Below, piece after piece: positions 17,424-25,496 of a DNA stretch of 64,000 nucleotides (positions within the stretch are counted from its first letter, which is position 1; each line of letters starts with the position of its first letter). The notes under the pieces are model-generated. The model saw only the letters and a list, made by a program, of their open reading frames with translations, was not told where the DNA came from and made no database searches. The stretch lies in NCBI RefSeq assembly GCF_000472545.1, contig NZ_AWZV01000030.1, forward strand, positions 1 to 64,000. Direction: 5' to 3'. This DNA comes from Burkholderia sp. WSM2232 (GTDB lineage Bacteria; Pseudomonadota; Gammaproteobacteria; Burkholderiales; Burkholderiaceae). The translations under genes were made by a program, and so were the position numbers.

Positions 17424-18233
17424 ATGACGCCTGACTCCGGCATCTGCATCGTAATTCCCTGCTACAACGGCGCGGCGACTCTTGCTCGCGCGCTGCAAAG
17501 CTGCAGCGCGCAGCCGGAGGCGGCGCAAATCATCGTGGTGGATGACGCTTCGACCGATGCGTCCGCACAGCTCGTTCTGCACTATGCGCGCTGCGATCCG
17601 CGCGTTCAGTTGCTGCGCATGCCCGAGAACGGCGGCGCGGCGCGGGCGCGCAACTGGGGCGCGCTGCACGCGTCGCACGATCTACTCGCCTTTCTGGATG
17701 CCGACGACGAATACCTGCCCGGCGCGCTCGCGGCGGCCCGCGCATTCTTCGCGCATAACCCCGCACGGGTGTCGGTGCGGCTCGACGTCGACTATGCGGG
17801 GTTCCCGGCCGAAATCTGCGCGCACCCCGATTTTGCCCAGCACGCGGCCACCCTGAGCAACACGGTCCCTAGCAGCCTGGTCGTGCGACGGGCTGCATTC
17901 GCCGCGCTCGGCGGCTTTCCGATGGATCAGGCGTTTCGCCGTCTGGGCGGCGAGGACGGCGCGTTTTCGTGGGCGCTGCGCGAGGTTTTCGGCAATCCGC
18001 GTTTGCAGGACGCCAAGCGCGTGCGCATGCATTACCACACGAATATTCACGCGGAGCGCTATTTCCGGATCGCGTTCGGCTGGCTCAAGCCCGATCCCGC
18101 CGACGTCGCCGACGCCTTCTGCGTTTCACAGCGCTTTCTCGACAGGGCGCGAGCGGGAATCGGCCAGGTGCGCCGCGCGTGCGTGGAGGCGGAGGCGGCT
18201 GCGCATGCGGCCAGCGGCGCTCCGGCGGCGTGA
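17424..18233 (+). CDS. Glycosyltransferase family 2 protein
   Basis: A 269-residue GT-A fold glycosyltransferase. The nucleotide-sugar binding start is ICIVIPCYNGAATLARALQS, followed by IIVVDDASTDASAQLV. The DXD-like motif is AFLDADDEYLPGAL at about residues 92-105. GGFPMDQAFRRLGGEDGAFS matches the usual acceptor-side acidic motif. The open frame extends upstream to 17358, but the ATG at 17424 places the fold's first strand at the normal distance from the N terminus; no strong ribosome binding site supports either start. No other polysaccharide genes are adjacent, so the product is unknown. Confidence 0.85.
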   Translation: MTPDSGICIVIPCYNGAATLARALQSCSAQPEAAQIIVVDDASTDASAQLVLHYARCDPRVQLLRMPENGGAARARNWGALHASHDLLAFLDADDEYLPGALAAARAFFAHNPARVSVRLDVDYAGFPAEICAHPDFAQHAATLSNTVPSSLVVRRAAFAALGGFPMDQAFRRLGGEDGAFSWALREVFGNPRLQDAKRVRMHYHTNIHAERYFRIAFGWLKPDPADVADAFCVSQRFLDRARAGIGQVRRACVEAEAAAHAASGAPAA

Positions 18234-18407
18234 GCGGGGTAGATGAGCGCGGGGTAAGAATGGCGGTGGGACCGCTTTTGCCCGCGGGTTCTGCCTCTGG
18301 GCGGCACTAGCACGGCTTTGGACAAGGCGCTGCGGGCAGCGTGAGGCAAAGCGGCACACAAGGCGCTTAACAAAGCCGGCAAACCCCAACGCCGCACCTG
18401 AGTCCGC

Positions 18408-18487
18408 GTGTCGTCACGAGAATCCGCTGATCGTGACGAGAATCCGTGCGTCGTCAAGAAAAACCACGTGTCGCCCAAGAATCCGCG
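18408..18487. repeat. Four imperfect 20-bp tandem repeats upstream of ahcY
   Basis: Units at 18408-18427, 18428-18447, 18448-18467 and 18468-18487 share the pattern TCGTxACGAGAATCCG in the same register. Units 1 and 2 each contain a perfect 9-bp palindrome (TCGTCACGA and TCGTGACGA); units 3 and 4 are decayed. The array ends 24 bases before the ahcY -10 element. The position and palindromic cores would suit protein binding. Confidence 0.8.
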
Positions 18488-18511
18488 CGCCCCACCGCCA
18501 TCCCGATTTGC

Positions 18512-18517
18512 TACAAT
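18512..18517 (+). promoter_or_regulatory. Extended -10 promoter element for ahcY
   Basis: TACAAT preceded by TGC (TGCTACAAT) is an extended -10 element. Initiation about 7 bases downstream (near 18524) would start the RNA just before the first riboswitch stem. No good -35 is visible, which is common for extended -10 promoters. Confidence 0.6.
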
Positions 18518-18527
18518 CGCCGTTCGT

Positions 18528-18656
18528 CTTCGAGGAGCGTTGCGACGGGTACCGCGAATTCCGCATATTCGCCGGCCGCCCGCCAGGCTCGAAGGCTTCA
18601 ATCGGAGGGTCCGGATGCGCTGTCGCGCTGTCCGCCAACCGCATCGAACCGCGCTC
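18528..18656 (+). ncRNA. SAH (S-adenosylhomocysteine) riboswitch
   Basis: The leader of ahcY fits the SAH riboswitch consensus. P1 is formed by CTTCGAG (18528-18534) and CTCGAAG (18588-18594). The conserved core GAGGAGCGTTGC follows the 5' strand, and CCAGGCTCG forms the 3' strand. The pseudoknot helix pairs GAGCG (18535-18539) with CGCTC (18652-18656) in CCGCGCTCACG. This class is known to turn on ahcY when SAH accumulates. The ribosome binding site (AAAGGAGG, 18683-18690) lies 27 bases beyond the pseudoknot. The P2-P4 loops are longer than in the shortest examples. Confidence 0.9.
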
Positions 18657-18695
18657 ACGTCAAATTTCTAGTCACTACTTAGAAAGGAGGGCGTG

Positions 18696-20117
18696 ATGAA
18701 CGCCGCAGTTATCGATTCCAAAAATTCCCAGGACTACCTCGTTGCCGACATGTCGCTTGCCGACTGGGGCCGCAAGGAACTCACGATTGCCGAGACCGAA
18801 ATGCCCGGTCTCATGCAAACGCGCGACGAATACAAGGCGCAGCAGCCGCTGAAGGGCGCGCGCATCGCCGGCTCTCTGCACATGACGATTCAAACCGGCG
18901 TGCTCATCGAAACGCTGACCGCGCTGGGCGCGGACGTGCGCTGGGCCTCGTGCAACATCTTCTCGACGCAGGACCACGCGGCCGCCGCCATCGCCAAGGC
19001 CGGCACGCCGGTGTTCGCGTTCAAGGGCGAGTCGCTCGACGAATACTGGGAATTCTCGCACCGCATCTTCGAATGGCCGAACGGCGAGTTCGCCAACATG
19101 ATTCTGGACGACGGCGGCGACGCGACGCTGCTCCTGATTCTCGGCTCGAAAGCGGAGAAAGACCGCTCGGTGATCGCCAAGCCGACCAACGAGGAAGAAG
19201 TTGCGCTGTACAAGTCGATCGAGCGTCATCTGGATGCCGATCCGACGTGGTATTCCACGCGTCTTTCGCACATCAAGGGCGTCACGGAAGAGACGACGAC
19301 CGGCGTGCACCGTCTGTATCAGATGGAAAAGGAAGGGCGCCTGCCGTTCCCGGCCATCAACGTGAACGACTCGGTCACCAAGTCCAAGTTCGACAACCTG
19401 TATGGCTGCCGCGAGTCGCTGGTGGACGGCATCAAGCGCGCAACCGACGTGATGATCGCGGGCAAGATTGCGGTCGTGGCAGGTTACGGCGACGTGGGCA
19501 AGGGCTGCGCGCAGTCGCTGCGCGGCCTCGGCGCGACCGTGTGGGTCACGGAAATCGACCCGATCTGCGCATTGCAGGCGGCAATGGAAGGCTACCGCGT
19601 CGTGACGATGGAATATGCGGCTGACAAGGCCGACATCTTCGTGACGGCGACCGGCAACTACCACGTGATCAACCACGACCACATGAAGGCGATGCGCCAC
19701 AACGCGATCGTCTGCAACATTGGTCACTTCGATTCGGAAATCGACGTAGCGTCGACGCGCCAGTACCAGTGGGAAAACATCAAGCCGCAGGTCGACCACA
19801 TCATTTTCCCGGACGGCAAGCGCGTCATCCTGCTGGCCGAAGGCCGCCTCGTGAATCTGGGTTGCGCGACCGGCCACCCGTCGTTCGTGATGTCGAACTC
19901 GTTCACCAATCAGACGCTCGCGCAGATCGAACTGTTCACGCAGGGCGACAAGTACGAAAACCGCGTGTACGTGCTGCCGAAGCACCTGGACGAGAAGGTG
20001 GCGCGCCTGCATCTCGCGCGCATTGGCGCACACCTGACCGAGCTGTCGGACGCGCAGGCGAGCTACATCGGCGTCGAAAAGAACGGTCCGTTCAAGCCGA
20101 ACCATTACCGCTACTAA
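18696..20117 (+). CDS. ahcY: Adenosylhomocysteinase (SAH hydrolase)
   Basis: The enzyme hydrolyses S-adenosylhomocysteine to homocysteine and adenosine, removing the product inhibitor of methyltransferases; it is cytosolic and NAD-dependent. The product has 473 residues (473-475 is usual in proteobacteria). Motifs are RIAGSLHMTIQTGVLIETL, the NAD site VAGYGDVGKGCAQSLRGLGA, and VDHIIFPDGKRVILLAEGRL near the C terminus, ending in KNGPFKPNHYRY, the family's invariant end. The ATG at 18696 follows AAAGGAGG at 5 bases; a GTG directly before it is less likely. Control by the upstream SAH riboswitch is strongly implied. Confidence 0.98.
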   Translation: MNAAVIDSKNSQDYLVADMSLADWGRKELTIAETEMPGLMQTRDEYKAQQPLKGARIAGSLHMTIQTGVLIETLTALGADVRWASCNIFSTQDHAAAAIAKAGTPVFAFKGESLDEYWEFSHRIFEWPNGEFANMILDDGGDATLLLILGSKAEKDRSVIAKPTNEEEVALYKSIERHLDADPTWYSTRLSHIKGVTEETTTGVHRLYQMEKEGRLPFPAINVNDSVTKSKFDNLYGCRESLVDGIKRATDVMIAGKIAVVAGYGDVGKGCAQSLRGLGATVWVTEIDPICALQAAMEGYRVVTMEYAADKADIFVTATGNYHVINHDHMKAMRHNAIVCNIGHFDSEIDVASTRQYQWENIKPQVDHIIFPDGKRVILLAEGRLVNLGCATGHPSFVMSNSFTNQTLAQIELFTQGDKYENRVYVLPKHLDEKVARLHLARIGAHLTELSDAQASYIGVEKNGPFKPNHYRY

Positions 20118-20190
20118 GCACGTGCGTTGCCGTACGCCTGCCGCGCGCGAGCGCGCGGGCGGCCGGAAAGCATGACGGTATGACGACGGG

Positions 20191-20214
20191 GCGGCGCGCA
20201 TGCGCCGCTTTGTT
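20191..20214 (+). terminator. Hairpin terminator downstream of ahcY
   Basis: GCGGCGC-GCAT-GCGCCGC followed by TTTGTT, 73 bases after the ahcY stop. A second perfect hairpin (CCGCGCGC-GA-GCGCGCGG, 20141-20158) lies just upstream without a T tract. The T tract is short, so termination may be partial and the next gene could be cotranscribed. Confidence 0.5.
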
Positions 20215-20279
20215 CGCCATGCCTGCTTTCCATCGTTAAACCATCGTTAAGCGGACATTCTGCCTGCAAGGAGCTTTAC

Positions 20280-20633
20280 ATGACCGTGCTGCTGACCTGG
20301 CTGATCAATGCGCTGGCGCTCCTGATCATTACCTACCTCGTTCCGTCGATCCATATCCGCAGTTTCGGCACCGCGCTGATTGTCGCGGTGGTGCTCGGCC
20401 TGATCAATACGATCCTGCGGCCGGTGCTGATCCTGTTGACGCTGCCCGTCACGATTCTCACGCTCGGGCTCTTCATTCTGGTGGTCAACGCGCTGTGTTT
20501 CTGGCTTTGCGCGTCGCTGCTGAAGGGGTTCGAAGTATCGGGGTTCTGGTCGGCGTTCTTCGGCTCGATTCTGTACAGCATCGTTTCATGGCTGCTGTCC
20601 GCGCTCATTTTCGGCAACCGCAGTCTCGGTTGA
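20280..20633 (+). CDS. Phage-holin-4/YvlD-like small membrane protein
   Basis: A 117-residue integral membrane protein with four hydrophobic segments (about 5-20, 30-50, 52-75 and 90-110) and the family pattern VVLGLINTILRPVLILLTLP, TILTLGLFILVVNALCFWLC. This matches the Phage_holin_4_2/YvlD family of bacterial inner-membrane proteins; the holin label is historical and there is no phage context. An AAGGAG ribosome binding site precedes the ATG. It lies between ahcY and metF, 11 bases before metF, and this linkage is seen in many beta-proteobacteria. Function unknown. Confidence 0.85.
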   Translation: MTVLLTWLINALALLIITYLVPSIHIRSFGTALIVAVVLGLINTILRPVLILLTLPVTILTLGLFILVVNALCFWLCASLLKGFEVSGFWSAFFGSILYSIVSWLLSALIFGNRSLG

Positions 20634-20644
20634 CATACTGAATC

Positions 20645-21475
20645 ATGAACCCGATCGAACTTTCATTCGAATTCTTCCCGCCGAAGACGCAGGAAGGCGT
20701 CGACAAGCTGCGCGCGACGCGTGCGCAGCTTGCGCAGCTCAAGCCCAAGTTCGTGTCCGTCACGTTCGGCGCCGGCGGCTCGACGCAACAGGGCACGCTC
20801 GATACCGTCGTCGATATGGCGAAGGAAGGGCTCGAGGCGGCACCGCATCTATCGTGCATCGGCTCGTCCAAGGAGAGCTTGCGCGCGATCCTCAACCAGT
20901 ACCGCGCGCATGGCATCCGCCATATCGTCGCGCTGCGCGGCGACCTGCCGTCGGGCATGGGCGAGGTCGGCGAGCTGCGTTACGCGTCGGAGCTGGTGAG
21001 CTTTATTCGCGCGGAGTTCGGCGACTGGTTCTGGATCGAGGTGGCCGGCTATCCGGAATACCACCCGCAGTCGCGCTCGCCGCGTCACGATCTGGAAAAC
21101 TTCGCCCGCAAGGTGAAGGCCGGCGCCAATTCGGCGATCACGCAGTACTTCTTCAATGCAGACGCGTACTTCCGTTTTGTCGACGACGCCAGAAAGCTCG
21201 GCGTCGACGTGCCGATCGTGCCGGGCATCATGCCGATCACGAACTTCTCGCAACTGATGCGCTTTTCGGAGATGTGCGGCGCGGAAGTGCCGCGCTGGAT
21301 CGCGCGCCGGCTGGAGAGCTTCGGCGACGACCGGGAGTCGATCCGCGCCTTCGGGCTGGACGTGGTGACGGACCTGTGTCAACGGCTCATTGACGCGAAG
21401 GTGCCCGGTCTGCATTTCTATACGCTCAACGGCGCGGCGGCGACCAAGGCGATTTGTGAGCGGTTGAAGGGCTGA
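20645..21475 (+). CDS. metF: 5,10-methylenetetrahydrofolate reductase
   Basis: MetF reduces 5,10-methylene-THF to 5-methyl-THF with FAD and NADH, supplying the methyl group for methionine synthesis. The 276-residue product begins MNPIELSFEFFPPKTQEGVD, the invariant MetF start with the catalytic Glu, and contains SVTFGAGGS, HIVALRGDLP, GANSAITQYFFNADAYFRFV and VPGIMPITNF. Length is normal. Together with ahcY it forms part of the activated-methyl cycle, with only the small membrane protein between them, so the three are probably cotranscribed and at least partly under the riboswitch. Confidence 0.97.
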   Translation: MNPIELSFEFFPPKTQEGVDKLRATRAQLAQLKPKFVSVTFGAGGSTQQGTLDTVVDMAKEGLEAAPHLSCIGSSKESLRAILNQYRAHGIRHIVALRGDLPSGMGEVGELRYASELVSFIRAEFGDWFWIEVAGYPEYHPQSRSPRHDLENFARKVKAGANSAITQYFFNADAYFRFVDDARKLGVDVPIVPGIMPITNFSQLMRFSEMCGAEVPRWIARRLESFGDDRESIRAFGLDVVTDLCQRLIDAKVPGLHFYTLNGAAATKAICERLKG

Positions 21476-21511
21476 GCGGCCACCACGCTCGCGCTGTCCT
21501 GATGTTTGTGC

Positions 21512-21564
21512 TGCCGGAGCGTCGCGCGGATCTATGCGCGGCGGCTCCGGCAGTTGTCTTTGTC
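21512..21564 (+). terminator. Hairpin terminator downstream of metF
   Basis: A 10-bp perfect stem, CTGCCGGAGC (21512-21521) with GCTCCGGCAG (21545-21554), encloses a further GCGC pairing and is followed by TTGTCTTTGT. It begins 37 bases after the metF stop and probably closes the ahcY-metF unit. Confidence 0.65.
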
Positions 21565-21713
21565 CGACGCCCCGTGCGGAAGCACCCAATCAGAAAAGCG
21601 AAGACCGATTCGCCTGGGCGGCTCGCATGTCCTACCCTGAAAGACATCCGAAAGAGGCATCTCAATATGCGCCGAGGCGCACTGGCTGCGGCGTCGCGGA
21701 TAATTTCCTCTGC

Positions 21714-21742
21714 TTGTGAGGCCGGGGAAAGCTCAGTAATAT
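21714..21742 (+). promoter_or_regulatory. Sigma-70 type promoter for dppA
   Basis: TTGTGA (21714-21719), a 17-base spacer and TAATAT (21737-21742) make a good housekeeping promoter. The predicted start is near 21749, about 35 bases before the dppA ATG, which has a GGAGG ribosome binding site. The rest of the 309-base metF-dppA gap holds the terminator and no gene that I can support. Confidence 0.7.
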
Positions 21743-21784
21743 CGCGCTACGCTGGCGTCAGCCAGCCCCGAACCTGGAGGAAAC

Positions 21785-23413
21785 ATGAAGCAAAACAATC
21801 TGTTGCGCGCCGCGCGTGTTACGACGCTCGTCGCAGCTGCAGCGGCATCGATGCTGGGCGCAAGCGTCGCGCGGGCTGAGATTCCGAATAAAACCCTGGT
21901 CTATTGCTCAGAAGGCAGCCCCGCGGGTTTCGATCCGGCCCAATACACCACGGGCACCGATTTCACGGCCAATACGTTCACCGTTTATAACCGTCTCGTC
22001 GAATTCGAACGCGGCGGCACCAAGGTCGAGCCTGGCCTCGCAGAAAAGTGGGATGTCTCCGCAGACGGCAAGACGTACACCTTCCATCTGCGTCATGGCG
22101 TGAAGTTCCAGACCACGTCGTTCTTCAAGCCCACACGCGAATTCAACGCAGATGACGTCGTGTTCTCGTTCGAGCGCATGCTCGACGCGAATCAGGCGTT
22201 CCGCAAGGCTTACCCCGTGCAGTTCCCGTACTTCACGGACATGGGCCTCGACAAGCTGATCACCAAGGTCGAGAAGGTCGACCCGTACACGGTCAAGTTC
22301 ACGCTGAAGGAAGTCAACGCGCCGTTCATCCAGAACATGGCGATGGAATACGCGTCGATTCTCTCCGCGGAATACGGCGACCAGCTGCTGAAGGCCGGCA
22401 AGGCCGCCGACATCAACCAGTTCCCGGTCGGCACGGGTCCGTTCATCTTCCGCAGCTATACGAAAGACGCGACCATCCGTTTCGACGGCAATCCCGATTA
22501 CTGGAAGCCGAATGCGGTCAAGATCTCGAAGCTGATCTTCTCGATCACGCCGGACGCCGGCGTGCGCGTGCAGAAGCTCAAGCGCGACGAATGCCAGGTG
22601 ATGAGCTATCCGCGTCCGGCCGACATCGCGCCGCTCAAGTCGGAAGCCAACGTCGCAATGCCGTCGCAGCCGGGCTTCAACCTCGGCTATCTCGCGTACA
22701 ACGTGTCGCACAAGCCGGTCGACAAGGTCGAAGTGCGTCAGGCGCTCGACATGGCAATCAACAAGAAGGCGATCATCGACTCGGTGTACCAGGGCGCCGG
22801 CCAGGCCGCAACGAATCCGATGCCGCCGACCCAATGGTCCTATGACAAGAACCTGAAGAGCGCATCGTACGATCCGGAAAAGGCCAAGGCGCTGCTCGCG
22901 AAGGCTGGTTATCCGAACGGCTTCGACATTACGCTGTGGGCCATGCCGGTGCAACGCCCGTACAACCCGAACGCCCGCCTGATGGCGGAAATGATCCAGG
23001 CCGACTGGGCCAAGATCGGCGTGAAGGCGAAAATCGTCACGTACGAGTGGGGTGAGTACATCAAGCGCGCGCACGCCGGTGAAGACGACACGATGCTGAT
23101 CGGCTGGACGGGCGACAATGGCGATCCGGACAACTGGCTCGGCACGCTGCTCGGCTGCGACGCGGTGAACGGCAACAACTTCTCGAAGTGGTGCCACAAG
23201 CCTTTCGAAGACCTGATCCAGAAGGGCCGCGCCACGTCCGATCAGGGCGCGCGCGTCGCCGCTTACACCAAGGCTCAGGAAATCTTCGCGCAGCAACTGC
23301 CGTTCTCGCCGATCGCGCACTCGACCGTTTATCAGCCTGTCAGCAAGAAGGTAGTCGACATGCGTATCGAGCCGCTCGGCTATGCCCGCTTCGACGGCGT
23401 GAGCGTCAAGTAA
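21785..23413 (+). CDS. dppA: Dipeptide ABC transporter, periplasmic binding protein
   Basis: DppA captures dipeptides in the periplasm and delivers them to the DppBCDF permease; in some bacteria it also binds heme. The 542-residue protein has a cleavable signal peptide (VTTLVAAAAASMLGASVARA, ending at about residue 32). The mature start IPNKTLVYCSEGSPAGFDPA is nearly the E. coli DppA sequence. Other SBP_bac_5 features are NRLVEF, EKWDVSADGKTYTFHLRHGV and PDNWLGTLLGCDAVNGNN. It has its own promoter and is separated from dppB by a hairpin, consistent with a higher expression level than the membrane components. Confidence 0.95.
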   Translation: MKQNNLLRAARVTTLVAAAAASMLGASVARAEIPNKTLVYCSEGSPAGFDPAQYTTGTDFTANTFTVYNRLVEFERGGTKVEPGLAEKWDVSADGKTYTFHLRHGVKFQTTSFFKPTREFNADDVVFSFERMLDANQAFRKAYPVQFPYFTDMGLDKLITKVEKVDPYTVKFTLKEVNAPFIQNMAMEYASILSAEYGDQLLKAGKAADINQFPVGTGPFIFRSYTKDATIRFDGNPDYWKPNAVKISKLIFSITPDAGVRVQKLKRDECQVMSYPRPADIAPLKSEANVAMPSQPGFNLGYLAYNVSHKPVDKVEVRQALDMAINKKAIIDSVYQGAGQAATNPMPPTQWSYDKNLKSASYDPEKAKALLAKAGYPNGFDITLWAMPVQRPYNPNARLMAEMIQADWAKIGVKAKIVTYEWGEYIKRAHAGEDDTMLIGWTGDNGDPDNWLGTLLGCDAVNGNNFSKWCHKPFEDLIQKGRATSDQGARVAAYTKAQEIFAQQLPFSPIAHSTVYQPVSKKVVDMRIEPLGYARFDGVSVK

Positions 23414-23492
23414 GGCACCCGGCAGATGTCGGGCAAGTCGTAAAATTCGCGCAGTACGCTTTTCGCACGGTTAGAAAACTGGTCGAAATGGT

Positions 23493-23540
23493 CCGGCGAC
23501 CGGGGTCACGAGCCCTCGTCGCCGGTTGCGTTTTTTCTTC
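23493..23540 (+). terminator. Attenuating hairpin between dppA and dppB
   Basis: CCGGCGAC (23493-23500) pairs with GTCGCCGG (23518-23525), with an inner GGG/CCC pairing, followed by TTGCGTTTTTTC. This is a strong intrinsic-terminator shape located between two genes of one transporter. It should let most RNA stop after dppA and a fraction read through to dppBCDF. Confidence 0.75.
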
Positions 23541-23562
23541 ATCAAGACCATAGGGACGAACC

Positions 23563-24570
23563 ATGTTCCGCTTTGTTTTGCGCCGCATAGGCATGGTGAT
23601 ACCGACGTTCATCGGCATCACGATCCTGGCATTCGCGCTGATTCACCTGATACCGGGCGATCCCATCGAAGTGATGATGGGCGAGCGCGGCGTCGATCCG
23701 GCCATGCATGCGGCAGCGATGCACCGGCTGGGGCTCGACGAGCCGTTGCCGCTGCAGTACGTCCATTACATCGGCCGAGCGCTGCACGGCGACCTCGGCA
23801 CCTCCATCATCACCAACACCAGCGTCATGGGCGAATTCCTCGGCCGGTTTCCCGCGACCGTCGAACTGTCGATTTGCGCGATGCTGTTCGCGCTGATCGT
23901 CGGCCTGCCCGCGGGCGTGTTCGCGGCGCTCAGGCGCGGCACGGCAGTCGATCACGGCGTGATGGGCACGGCGCTCACTGGTTATTCGATGCCGATCTTC
24001 TGGTGGGGCTTGATCCTCATCATGGTGTTCTCCGTCAAGCTCGGCTGGACGCCGGTGTCGGGCCGCATTGCGGTCGAATACGACATTCATCAGACCGGCT
24101 TCATGCTGATCGACGCGATGATGTCCACCGACGAAGGCGCGTTCAAATCGGCATTGAGCCATCTGATCCTGCCGGCCATCGTGCTCGGCACGATTCCGCT
24201 CGCGGTGGTCGCACGCATGACGCGCTCGTCGATGCTCGAAGTGCTGCGCGAGGACTACATTCGCACGGCTCGCGCGAAGGGTTTGTCGCCGGGGCGTGTG
24301 ATCGTCGTGCATGCGTTGCGCAATGCGCTGATTCCGGTCGTGACGGTGATCGGCCTGCAGGTCGGCACGCTGCTCGCGGGCGCGGTGCTGACCGAGACGC
24401 TGTTCTCGTGGCCCGGCATCGGCAAGTGGCTGATCGACGCAATTGGCCGTCGCGACTATCCGGTCGTGCAGGGCGGCATCCTGATGATCGCGACGCTGGT
24501 GATTTTCGTGAATCTCGTCGTCGATCTGCTGTACGGCGTGCTCAACCCGCGCATCCGCCATACGAGGTAA
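23563..24570 (+). CDS. dppB: Dipeptide ABC transporter permease DppB
   Basis: An inner-membrane permease of 335 residues with six predicted membrane helices (first FRFVLRRIGMVIPTFIGITI; last VIFVNLVVDLLYGVLNPRIR). The EAA loop that docks the ATPases is EDYIRTARAKGLSPGRVIVV. The N-terminal LIPGDPIEVMMGERG and length match DppB. It begins 22 bases after the attenuating hairpin and is followed 8 bases later by dppC. Confidence 0.95.
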   Translation: MFRFVLRRIGMVIPTFIGITILAFALIHLIPGDPIEVMMGERGVDPAMHAAAMHRLGLDEPLPLQYVHYIGRALHGDLGTSIITNTSVMGEFLGRFPATVELSICAMLFALIVGLPAGVFAALRRGTAVDHGVMGTALTGYSMPIFWWGLILIMVFSVKLGWTPVSGRIAVEYDIHQTGFMLIDAMMSTDEGAFKSALSHLILPAIVLGTIPLAVVARMTRSSMLEVLREDYIRTARAKGLSPGRVIVVHALRNALIPVVTVIGLQVGTLLAGAVLTETLFSWPGIGKWLIDAIGRRDYPVVQGGILMIATLVIFVNLVVDLLYGVLNPRIRHTR

Positions 24571-24578
24571 TCACGACC

Positions 24579-25496
24579 ATGGCAGACATACAAAACACAG
24601 TCCCCACCGCAGTCACGCCGCCCAGTGGCCGCGCCATTGCCGCCCGCGAATTCTGGGCCAACTTCTCGCGCAATCGCGGCGCGGTCGGCGCCGGAATCGT
24701 CGTCCTGCTGTTGATCGTCGTGGCGATTTTCGCGCCGCTCATCGCGCCGCACAGCCCGATCGAACAGTACCGCGACTTCGTGAAGATTCCGCCTGCATGG
24801 CTCGAAGGAGGCAACTGGAAGTTCATTCTCGGCACCGACGAAGCGGGCCGCGACATCCTCTCGCGTCTGATGTACGGCGCGCGGCTGTCGTTCTGGATCG
24901 GCTTCGTTTCGGTGGTGCTCGCGCTGATTCCGGGCATCGTGCTCGGTCTGATCGCGGCGTTCTTCGAGAAATGGGCCGATACGCCCATCATGCGGATCAT
25001 GGACGTGCTGCTCGCGTTGCCTTCGCTGCTGCTCGCGGTGGCGGTCGTGGCGATCATCGGTCCGGGTCTCGTCAATACGATGCTGGCGATTGCGATCGTC
25101 GCGCTGCCGGGCTATGTGCGCCTGACGCGCGCGTCGGCGCAAGGCGAGTTGCAGAAGGAATACGTGACGGCTTCGCGCGTGGCGGGCGCCGGCACCTTGC
25201 GGCTCATGTTCTCGCAAGTGCTGCCCAACTGCACGGCGCCGCTGATCGTGCAGGCCACGCTCGGGTTTTCGTCGGCGATTCTGGATGCGGCCGCTCTCGG
25301 CTTTCTGGGCCTCGGCGTGCAGCCGCCATCGGCCGAGTGGGGCGCGATGCTCGCTTCGGCGCGCGACTACATCGACAGTGCATGGTGGATCGTCACGATG
25401 CCTGGTTTGTCCATCCTGATCTCGGTGCTCGCAATCAACCTGCTCGGCGACGGGCTGCGCGACGCACTCGATCCGAAACTCAAGCGGATGGCATAA
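24579..25496 (+). CDS. dppC: Dipeptide ABC transporter permease DppC
   Basis: The second permease subunit, 305 residues. An N-terminal cytoplasmic stretch (EFWANFSRNRGAVGAGIVVL) leads into the first helix. LGTDEAGRDILSRLMYGARL is the typical OppC/DppC motif, and the EAA loop is KEYVTASRVAGAGTLRLMFS. The end reads INLLGDGLRDALDPKLKRM, the hallmark of this subfamily. The ATG at 24579 is supported by the 8-base gap to dppB; the long open frame upstream is a shadow of dppB. The stop codon directly abuts the dppD start. Confidence 0.95.
   Translation: MADIQNTVPTAVTPPSGRAIAAREFWANFSRNRGAVGAGIVVLLLIVVAIFAPLIAPHSPIEQYRDFVKIPPAWLEGGNWKFILGTDEAGRDILSRLMYGARLSFWIGFVSVVLALIPGIVLGLIAAFFEKWADTPIMRIMDVLLALPSLLLAVAVVAIIGPGLVNTMLAIAIVALPGYVRLTRASAQGELQKEYVTASRVAGAGTLRLMFSQVLPNCTAPLIVQATLGFSSAILDAAALGFLGLGVQPPSAEWGAMLASARDYIDSAWWIVTMPGLSILISVLAINLLGDGLRDALDPKLKRMA

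Noticed and set aside
20280..20633. Holin label as a hint of prophage
   Set aside because: The family is a general bacterial membrane protein and the neighbours are ahcY and metF; no phage genes are present.
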